From the IMG/VR virus record IMGVR_UViG_3300023219_000740, positions 1 through 22,389 of that record: a DNA stretch of 22,389 bases; one strand, 5' to 3'. A program made the position numbers and the translations under genes. Of the stretch, positions 1 through 5,371 are shown piece by piece (within the stretch, counting starts at the first letter, position 1; every line of letters starts with the position of its first letter). The notes below the pieces were generated by a model. It searched no databases. It was not told the DNA's origin and saw nothing but the letters and a program-made list of their open reading frames with translations. The stretch is from a virus.

Positions 1-1050
1 TTATGCAACCTCTGCCGCCATATTGTCGCCAACATACAGCGATAACGGATTGAGGGTTACAGCTTGTTCAAGGTGGTCAGGAGCAAAGTGCGCATACTTC
101 ATTGTTTCTCGAATATTGGCATGTCCGAGAATTTTCTGCAGCACCAGTATATTCCCTCCGTTCATCATAAAATGCGCACCAAAAGTATGACGCAAAACGT
201 GCGTCTTCTGCCCTTCCGTCAATTCAATATTCGTTAGTTTGAGCATCTTTTTAAACTCCTGATAGCAGGGTTTAAACATTCTGCCTTGACGTACGGACAA
301 CTCGTCGTACAGCCATTTAGGAATAGGAACTGTGCGATTCTTCTTACCTTTGGTTTTGGTAAACGTCAGTTTATATGGAGAAAGTTGAGGGCGGGTCAAT
401 CTCTCCGCTTCCCCCCATCGAGCGCCGGTTGCAAGGCACACCTTAACAATCATGGTGAGGTCTTCTTTGCCGTATTGCTCGCAGGCTCGAAACAGCTCCG
501 GGAGCTGAGACAAAGTTAGCCAGGACATTTCTTTCTCAGCTTCTTTGAATACTCGGATCCCATCAAGTGGATTGGGTAGGCTCCACTCCCCTAACCGGCG
601 GAGCTCATTAAACACTGCTTCTAGATATTGTTGTTCGCGATTGACGGTTATAGGTTTGGCGATCCATTTCGAGGGGTCTTTATGATAACCATTATCTATT
701 TCACCACGTAATCGACGGTCACGATAATGAGCCCAGTCTTTCGCGGTAAGGCGAGATGCAATCGGGTCGCCAAGTCCATTACATACGATTTGAAGCTTTG
801 CAAACCTCGACTTACTGGCGACTAACGCTTGACCGTGCAAATTGTGCCAAAGCTGAATAATCTCGCTTAAGCGTCGGCGGTCTTCTTTCTTGCCGAGCCA
901 CGGCTTATCTTCACTCTCGCTTTTGGTAAATGCTTCGAATGCCTCGGCCTCACCTTTGGTATTGAATTGCCGACGTATACGCCGCCCTTCTCGACCATTT
1001 GGATAGAGCTCGCATAACCATTTGCCATTTTTTTGCTTACTTACAGTCAT
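1..1050 (-). CDS. int: P2/186-type tyrosine-recombinase integrase
   Basis: Site-specific recombinase that would integrate the phage at its bacterial attachment site and, with the Cox/Apl-like protein, excise it. The C-terminal half carries the full tyrosine-recombinase residue set: R211 (in TGARWGE), H284-x-x-R287 (HVLRH), H310 (LGH) and nucleophile Y319 (MKYAHF). The N-terminal part has the basic arm-binding region and core-binding domain usual for P2 integrases. At 349 aa it is close to the P2 enzyme (about 337 aa) and appears complete. Its stop codon is the first three bases of the window, so attP/attL should lie just to the left. It is the last gene of the leftward repressor operon, 22 bp after the small exported protein, so it is probably transcribed during lysogeny. 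Identification is secure; the attachment site is unknown. Confidence 0.97.
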   Translation of the reverse strand: MTVSKQKNGKWLCELYPNGREGRRIRRQFNTKGEAEAFEAFTKSESEDKPWLGKKEDRRRLSEIIQLWHNLHGQALVASKSRFAKLQIVCNGLGDPIASRLTAKDWAHYRDRRLRGEIDNGYHKDPSKWIAKPITVNREQQYLEAVFNELRRLGEWSLPNPLDGIRVFKEAEKEMSWLTLSQLPELFRACEQYGKEDLTMIVKVCLATGARWGEAERLTRPQLSPYKLTFTKTKGKKNRTVPIPKWLYDELSVRQGRMFKPCYQEFKKMLKLTNIELTEGQKTHVLRHTFGAHFMMNGGNILVLQKILGHANIRETMKYAHFAPDHLEQAVTLNPLSLYVGDNMAAEVA

Positions 1051-1072
1051 AATGTCACCGAAGCAACTCTAA

Positions 1073-1411
1073 TTATTCGCAAAGTGCTGTTGCGGCATCC
1101 ATTACAGGATCCAAAGGAATTTTTACACCTGCATACTCTGGACTGTCTTTCCAAACAGCATCAATATTGCTCCCCTCAAGCTTTCCAGACTTTACTCCAT
1201 CAATAGCTAAACCATTTAATGGGTATCGGTCATCAGTTGCTTTGTCGTACACAAAGGCATACTTACCGTTGACGCAAGACACCGTAGCTTTCTCAAAAGT
1301 TAACGGCCAATCATCACCAAACTTAGCGCCGTCTAAATCCTGTGTTTTTTCAGCGGCTAAGGAGCCAAAAGAAAAGGTAAGAAGCATAGCTAAAAAGAGT
1401 TTACGTTTCAT
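1073..1411 (-). CDS. Small exported protein, YebY-like (DUF2511-like) lysogenic-conversion gene
   Basis: A 112-aa protein with a clear signal peptide: MKRK basic start, hydrophobic core at about residues 5-18, and a likely cut near SLA-AE at 19/20. The mature part resembles E. coli YebY (DUF2511) in length, in a F-G-x-D-x-W-x-L-x-F opening, a central V-S-C motif (C46), a YPLN segment and a C-terminal cysteine (C111). The two cysteines suggest a disulfide and a periplasmic location. A longer frame opens at 1483, but the ATG at 1411 has a good AGGGA ribosome site about 6 bases upstream and begins the signal peptide, so I chose it. It starts 8 bp after the repressor stop and precedes int, so it should be expressed from the lysogenic operon. 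It is not a core P2/186 gene and looks like cargo that changes the lysogen. The function is unknown. Confidence 0.75.
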   Translation of the reverse strand: MKRKLFLAMLLTFSFGSLAAEKTQDLDGAKFGDDWPLTFEKATVSCVNGKYAFVYDKATDDRYPLNGLAIDGVKSGKLEGSNIDAVWKDSPEYAGVKIPLDPVMDAATALCE

Positions 1412-1419
1412 AATTTCCC

Positions 1420-2280
1420 TTATACGTGTTTTTCCAATGTGAAAACCACAACCCCGACAGGCGTAATGTCGGTAATGTTGCATTCAAACTCAGCAGACTT
1501 ATTTGACAACCTGACTTTTCCACCAGGTAAACGAATTACATCAAAAACATCAAGAGCGCCGTCGATATCGATTAACCAGCGGCCATTACTTATATTCGAA
1601 GCAGAACAGTCGACAAGCCAAGAGGCGGCCACACCGTCAACAAAAATCAATTCCCCTGAGTTAGAAGGAATCATTGAGGGGTCAGGCTGCCACGTTCCTG
1701 CATCCTTAAGCTCACCAGATTCAAGGCGAGATTTTTTAATAGAAAAACCAGATGTGACACCTTCCCTGTTAGCTCGCATTTGCCCCTTGCCTGTTGCTAA
1801 CCATTCCAGTGACGTATCGGTATCAAGAGCGCATGTAACAACAACATCACCGGGGAAAAAATCTCGCCTTACCCATGTGCTAATTGTGCCAGAGGAAATG
1901 CCGAGCAAATCACCAAGCTCCTTTTGCATGGTAAAGCCGTACGCATCAAGAATCCTACGCAAAACGGTTTTACCACCATTCGTCATAATCTCGTCATAAA
2001 GCTCTTTGCCTTTTAACTTGCAACTGGCACGCTCGTAATTTGCATTTGCAAGCTCTCCATTTACAAGCCAATTGATATCAGCTCCCGTGTCAAGACAACA
2101 CCTAACTATGACGTTGCCAGGTATTGCATCACGCTGAACCCAGCCGCTAACGCTGTGTTTAGCGATACCTAGCAGGTCAGCTAAATCCTTTTGCATCTTG
2201 ACGCCATAGGCTGACATTAAGCGTTCCAATACGCCGTTCGTTGCACCAACACGCCACTGAACATCAAGCTCAGAACTCAT
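1420..2280 (-). CDS. cI: CI-type lysogeny repressor with tandem duplicated DNA-binding domain
   Basis: Transcriptional repressor that maintains lysogeny. Residues 16-76 and 105-165 are two copies of the same helix-turn-helix domain of the Phage_CI_repr type; about half the aligned residues are identical, including YG..MQK.L.DLLGI, S.WV.RD..PG and the closing WL..G. The C-terminal part, about 170-286, resembles the 186 CI oligomerisation domain (IFVD, GRWLIDIDGA, LPGGK, FECNITDI). Phage 186 CI is 192 aa with one DNA-binding domain; the 94 extra residues here correspond to one extra domain plus linker. No S24-type Ala-Gly cleavage and Ser/Lys dyad is apparent, so induction probably needs an antirepressor, which fits the SOS module at 7667-8126. 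The ATG at 2280 is used; M99 at 1986 is a possible internal start giving a single-domain form of 188 aa. Confidence 0.92.
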   Translation of the reverse strand: MSSELDVQWRVGATNGVLERLMSAYGVKMQKDLADLLGIAKHSVSGWVQRDAIPGNVIVRCCLDTGADINWLVNGELANANYERASCKLKGKELYDEIMTNGGKTVLRRILDAYGFTMQKELGDLLGISSGTISTWVRRDFFPGDVVVTCALDTDTSLEWLATGKGQMRANREGVTSGFSIKKSRLESGELKDAGTWQPDPSMIPSNSGELIFVDGVAASWLVDCSASNISNGRWLIDIDGALDVFDVIRLPGGKVRLSNKSAEFECNITDITPVGVVVFTLEKHV

Positions 2281-2309
2281 AAAAACCCCTACAGATAATT
2301 TTATGGGTG

Positions 2310-2338
2310 TTTACAGAAAACTTTTTACGATCTATAGT
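2310..2338 (+). promoter_or_regulatory. Early lytic promoter (pR/Pe equivalent)
   Basis: TTTACA at 2310-2315 and TATAGT at 2333-2338 are separated by exactly 17 bp, giving a near-consensus sigma70 promoter reading toward the Cox-like gene; transcription should start near 2345. It lies in the 121-bp gap between the divergent repressor and early genes, where P2 and 186 have their switch promoters. I could not pick a convincing leftward promoter for the repressor; in 186 that promoter is weak and faces pR. Confidence 0.7.
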
Positions 2339-2367
2339 GGCATTCATCGACCAAGATGCACGCCACT
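2336..2367. promoter_or_regulatory. 32-bp imperfect palindrome, candidate repressor operator
   Basis: AGTGGCATTCATC at 2336-2348 is mirrored by GATGCACGCCACT at 2355-2367 around a 6-bp centre; 11 of the 13 outer base pairs match. The dyad overlaps the last bases of the early promoter -10 and its start point, so a bound protein would block the promoter. Each arm contains two blocks, AGTGGC and CATC, which would suit a repressor carrying two DNA-binding domains per chain. Operator assignment is inferred from position and symmetry. Confidence 0.5.
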
Positions 2368-2401
2368 GCACTACATTTCAAACAACAGGAGATAATGCGA
2401 T

Positions 2402-2773
2402 ATGTCAGATGCAAAATCAATCTCGACGCATGATTCGCAAAACTCACAAAATCAAACTGTGCTGTTAGATCCAACACAATTTGATGCCATCGTCACCGCC
2501 ATGCTGCCAGCTCTACAGACAATGATTCGCTCCGCTATGTCAGACACAATGACAGTGAAAGACTTTGCCGCCACACGCGGTGTAAGCGAGCGTCTGGTCT
2601 GGCAATGGCTCGATGAGGGCATTCTTCTCAAAGCTCCGACCAAAGACTTTTCCAACAAAGAGGAAGCCGGTAAACGAAGCCGCACCCTCGTAAACGTGAA
2701 AGCATGGCGCGACAAACTAACCCAACAAGCAATTGATTGTCGTTACATCGACCAGCGCACCGCTCTCAACTGA
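2402..2773 (+). CDS. Cox/Apl-like excisionase and regulator
   Basis: The first gene of the early operon and, by position and shape, the counterpart of P2 Cox or 186 Apl: a small protein that binds near attP to direct excision and represses the lysogenic promoter. Residues 50-75 (TVKDFAATRGVSERLVWQWLDEG) form a MerR/excisionase-like winged helix-turn-helix, followed by an insert rich in K and E and a VNVKAWRDKL strand-helix, the same layout as P2 Cox. At 123 aa it is longer than Cox (91 aa) or Apl (87 aa) because of a polar N-terminal extension of about 40 residues. The ATG at 2402 has an AGGAG at 2387-2391, which supports the long form. Confidence is good for the class, moderate for the exact equivalence. 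Confidence 0.75.
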   Translation: MSDAKSISTHDSQNSQNQTVLLDPTQFDAIVTAMLPALQTMIRSAMSDTMTVKDFAATRGVSERLVWQWLDEGILLKAPTKDFSNKEEAGKRSRTLVNVKAWRDKLTQQAIDCRYIDQRTALN

Positions 2774-2805
2774 ATTTGATTATGCAAGTTAGAGGGAATT
2801 TAACC

Positions 2806-3315
2806 ATGTTTGATTTTCAGATTTCCAAACACCCACACTATGACGAAGCGTGCCGGGCTTTTGCACAGCGTCACAACATGGCGAAGCTGGCCGAGCGTGC
2901 GGGTATGAACGTTCAAACGTTACGTAACAAGCTCAACCCGGAACAGCCTCACCAGTTCACACCGCCTGAATTGTGGCTACTGACAGACCTGACCGAAGAC
3001 TCAACCCTCGTTGATGGTTTTCTGGCGCAGATTCATTGTCTGCCATGCGTGCCAGTTAATGAGCTGGCTAAAGACAAATTGCAGTCTTATGTCATGCGCG
3101 CAATGAGTGAACTCGGCGAACTGGCAAGCGGTGCGGTATCTGATGAACGTCTGACTACTGCCCGTAAGCACAATATGATTGAAAGCGTTAACTCCGGCAT
3201 TCGCATGTTGTCATTGTCGGCTCTGGCGCTGCATGCACGCCTGCAGACTAATCCAGCAATGTCGAGCGTGGTCGATACCATGAGCGGTATTGGCGCATCG
3301 TTTGGTCTGATTTGA
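2806..3315 (+). CDS. cII: CII-type establishment regulator (186 CII homologue)
   Basis: A 169-aa protein, the length of phage 186 CII, which activates a promoter for repressor synthesis when the phage chooses lysogeny. An N-terminal helix-turn-helix spans about residues 24-45 (NMAKLAERAGMNVQTLRNKL); the remainder is alpha-helical and would carry the oligomerisation region. The frame is open further upstream to 2737, inside the Cox-like gene, but the ATG at 2806 follows an AGAGGGA ribosome site at 2790-2796 and gives the family length, so I use it. It sits between the Cox-like gene and Fil, as in 186. Confidence 0.9.
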   Translation: MFDFQISKHPHYDEACRAFAQRHNMAKLAERAGMNVQTLRNKLNPEQPHQFTPPELWLLTDLTEDSTLVDGFLAQIHCLPCVPVNELAKDKLQSYVMRAMSELGELASGAVSDERLTTARKHNMIESVNSGIRMLSLSALALHARLQTNPAMSSVVDTMSGIGASFGLI

Positions 3316-3322
3316 GGTGCAT

Positions 3323-3550
3323 ATGCTGAAAAGTGAACCGTCATTCGCGTCTCTGCTCGTTAAGCAAAGCCCCGGCATGCATTACGGCCACGGCTGGATC
3401 GCTGGTAAGGACGGCAAACGCTGGCACCCGTGCCGCTCACAGTCCGAATTATTAAAAGGGCTGAAAACAAAGTCGCCGAAATCGTCAGGCTTTTTAATTA
3501 TTCGTATTGTCCACTTTGTAATTAAAGGAGTGAAACATGTCACGCGATGA
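3323..3550 (+). CDS. fil: Fil-like early protein (filamentation protein family, DUF2724-like)
   Basis: A 75-aa protein matching the Fil family of 186-like phages, in which expression makes host cells filament by interfering with division. The recognisable segment is LLVKQSPGMHYGHGWIAGK and then DGKRWHPCRSQSELL. The start is the ATG at 3323, preceded by TGAGG at 3313-3317; a GTG at 3317 is also in frame but too close to that site. It begins 7 bp after cII ends and overlaps the next gene by 14 bp, indicating coupled expression. The function is taken from 186 and has not been shown for this sequence. Confidence 0.78.
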   Translation: MLKSEPSFASLLVKQSPGMHYGHGWIAGKDGKRWHPCRSQSELLKGLKTKSPKSSGFLIIRIVHFVIKGVKHVTR

Positions 3551-3737
3551 ATTAAGAATTGTTTTGGGTGCCATGATTCCAAATATGGAGGAAGGTTTTG
3601 AAATTAAAACCCGCGACGGCGCAATACTTCGCGTTGACCCTGAGTGGGAGTGCTGCAAAGAATTTAAGGATGGATTGAAAGCCGAAATCATCAAGCAGTT
3701 AAAAAGCAAGCCTGCTGTTGTATTTGGATATAGTTAA
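3537..3737 (+). CDS. Small early-operon protein of 186-like phages, function unknown
   Basis: A 66-aa acidic/basic mixed protein (MSRDELRIVLGAMIPNMEEG...) with no recognisable catalytic motif, signal peptide or membrane segment. Its start lies inside the end of fil, and a strong AAAGGAG at 3524-3530 precedes the ATG by 6 bases, so it is clearly translated. Comparable small proteins occupy this place in 186-like early operons. The ending KPAVVFGYS is the most distinctive feature. I do not assign a function. Confidence 0.75.
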   Translation: MSRDELRIVLGAMIPNMEEGFEIKTRDGAILRVDPEWECCKEFKDGLKAEIIKQLKSKPAVVFGYS

Positions 3738-3803
3738 TTAATTAAACGTAATTACTTGGCGTAAACCCGCCGGGCATTCTTTTGCCAAAAATCAGGAGGA
3801 TAT

Positions 3804-4037
3804 ATGAGTAGAACTATTTATTTATCAACGCCGAGTAGTGCTGGCGACCACGTGCTGGAGTCTTTGTTTAAAGAAGCCAAAAAAGAAGAGCGCAAAGACC
3901 GCGCTCTCGCCGTTTCAATCCGTCTCGAAGCTCTGGCCGTTCACATTACCAACTCAGATATGACCGGCAAAGAAGCGGCCGAACTTCTGCGCCGCGAAGC
4001 CACTCGCTACGAAAACGAATCACAGGAACTGCACTAA
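3804..4037 (+). CDS. DUF2732-like small early protein
   Basis: A 77-aa, mostly helical, highly charged protein that resembles the DUF2732 family found in P2-like early operons. Residues 20-75 (LESLFKEAKKEERKDRAL to ELLRREATRYENE) look like one long amphipathic helix or a helical hairpin. AGGAGGAT at 3795-3802 is a near-ideal ribosome site, suggesting strong translation. A 66-bp gap separates it from the previous gene, and its stop shares one base with the next start (TAATG), so the next gene is probably coupled. The function of the family is unknown. Confidence 0.8.
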   Translation: MSRTIYLSTPSSAGDHVLESLFKEAKKEERKDRALAVSIRLEALAVHITNSDMTGKEAAELLRREATRYENESQELH

Positions 4038-4258
4038 TGGCCGACACAATTGATTTAGCCCAACAGCGTGAGCAGGAAGACCGCGAACGCTACATCAACA
4101 AAGCGCGCAGCCATATCGCTGCGCCTTCTCGTTTCCTCTGCGAAGAATGTGACGCACCAATCCCGGAAGCTCGCCGCATTGCGATTCCGGGCGTGGCCTT
4201 TTGCGTGACATGTCAGCAAATCGCGGAGCTCAAACACAAACATTACAGGGGCGTATAA
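4037..4258 (+). CDS. DksA/TraR-family zinc-finger protein
   Basis: A 73-aa protein with a four-cysteine zinc finger, C35-x2-C38 and C56-x2-C59, preceded by a charged helix. This is the compact TraR/DksA C4 zinc-finger form known from P2 (Orf82-type), 186 and F plasmid TraR. TraR binds RNA polymerase in the secondary channel and changes promoter choice in the way DksA plus ppGpp does; whether the phage version does the same is inference. It starts on the stop of the DUF2732-like gene and is directly followed by the next ATG with no gap. Confidence 0.9.
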   Translation: MADTIDLAQQREQEDRERYINKARSHIAAPSRFLCEECDAPIPEARRIAIPGVAFCVTCQQIAELKHKHYRGV

Positions 4259-4537
4259 ATGGGTATTCGTATCGAAGTCGGCGACAAATGGGTAATTACC
4301 AGCGACCAGTATCAATTCATCCTGAATGAAAAGAAAGTCGCTCAATCCGGGAAAAAAGCTGGCGAGGAATGGCTCGACATTATCGGATATTATCCGAAGA
4401 TTAACCAACTTATTTCCGGTCTGGCACATCACTACATCCATAATTCGGAGCTTCAAACTCTGAGTGACATTGCCTCAGAAATTAAGAAGTTGGCGATGTT
4501 ATGTGAGTCAGCCTTTCGTGCTGGGATTGCGAAATAA
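4259..4537 (+). CDS. DUF5405-like early protein
   Basis: A 92-aa protein (MGIRIEVGDKWVITSDQYQFILNE...) that I recognise as the DUF5405 family common in P2-like phages of enterobacteria. The first half should be beta-rich (IRIEVGDKWVITSDQYQFIL) and the second half helical. The ATG follows the stop of the zinc-finger gene directly, so it is probably translated by coupling. No catalytic residues are evident and the family role is unknown. Confidence 0.8.
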   Translation: MGIRIEVGDKWVITSDQYQFILNEKKVAQSGKKAGEEWLDIIGYYPKINQLISGLAHHYIHNSELQTLSDIASEIKKLAMLCESAFRAGIAK

Positions 4538-4540
4538 TAT

Positions 4541-5371
4541 ATGGTTAAGGGCGTGGCAGACGTTATTCATTACCACGGAACACCTGTATGGGGTGACGCT
4601 GGTAACGTTCACCGTATTGCGGTCACCGGTGCTGGCGCATTTGTATCGTATGCACGTCCTGACCAATTAGCTGCATCAATTAAATACGCCCTTTCCGTTG
4701 CTATAGATAATGGAGCTTTTTCAGCGTGGAAGCGTGGCCTCGTTATTGACTGGCAGCAATTCTATCAATGGCTTATTCCTCATTATCATCACCCCAAACT
4801 GTCATTTTTTGTTATCCCTGATGTGGTTGAAGGTGGCGAAGCTGACAATGACGCGCTTATCGCTAAGCTACCGCGCTGCTTCAAAGACAAAGCAGCGCCA
4901 GTTTGGCATTTGCATGAATCATTGCATCGTTTAGTTGAGCTTTGCCGAGAGTGGCCGCGCGTGTGCTTTGGGTCGTCAGGTGAGTACACAACTATCAGAA
5001 CCCAGCTCTGGCATCGCAGGATGTCAGATGCGTTTGAAACCATTTACTGCAAACATAGTTTCTCAACACAGGTGCACGGGCTCCGCATGCTCGATGGTAG
5101 GGTTTTGGGGAACTATCCTTTGGCGACTGCCGATAGCACAAACCTTGCCTGTAATGTGCCGAAATTCGAAGTCAAATACCCAGAGCTCACAAAAGCAATT
5201 CGCGAAGCCGATTATGCGAAAAACCTTTCTGAAGATGAACTTAAGGCAGTCATTCTCAAACGCCGTTGCGCCATTCTGAAAAATACTATTGAGGCCGTAT
5301 CCCCTCCATCGATTGCAAGCTGGATATCAAAAGGGTTGGCTCCGCTTCAACTGGAGTTGGCTATCGCATGA
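4541..5371 (+). CDS. TGT/DpdA-like TIM-barrel protein, possible 7-deazaguanine base exchange
   Basis: A 276-aa protein of a phage family usually left hypothetical. Its motif order follows tRNA-guanine transglycosylase: D56-N-G-A-F (TGT DSGGFQ), I-P-D94 in a strand end (TGT second Asp), G144-S-S-G (TGT GGLAVG), H179-G-L-R-M-L (TGT YLMGVG) and P-L-A-T-A-D198-S-T-N (TGT nucleophile Asp region). TGT-type enzymes swap guanine for preQ0 or preQ1 in tRNA; DpdA proteins do so in DNA, and phage versions protect DNA from restriction. No preQ0-synthesis genes are nearby, so a substrate would come from the host queuosine pathway. It lies 3 bp after the DUF5405-like gene and overlaps gene A by ATGA. The GTG at 4553 is an alternative start. 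The fold is inferred from motifs and the substrate is unknown. Confidence 0.72.
   Translation: MVKGVADVIHYHGTPVWGDAGNVHRIAVTGAGAFVSYARPDQLAASIKYALSVAIDNGAFSAWKRGLVIDWQQFYQWLIPHYHHPKLSFFVIPDVVEGGEADNDALIAKLPRCFKDKAAPVWHLHESLHRLVELCREWPRVCFGSSGEYTTIRTQLWHRRMSDAFETIYCKHSFSTQVHGLRMLDGRVLGNYPLATADSTNLACNVPKFEVKYPELTKAIREADYAKNLSEDELKAVILKRRCAILKNTIEAVSPPSIASWISKGLAPLQLELAIA

Noticed and set aside
1-10. Search for attL or a host tRNA at the left edge
   Set aside because: The window begins on the integrase stop codon, so the attachment site would be outside; no tRNA or 3' tRNA fragment is visible.
2737-2805. Longer start for cII
   Set aside because: The upstream codons lie inside the Cox-like gene; the ATG at 2806 has the better ribosome site and gives the 169-aa family length.
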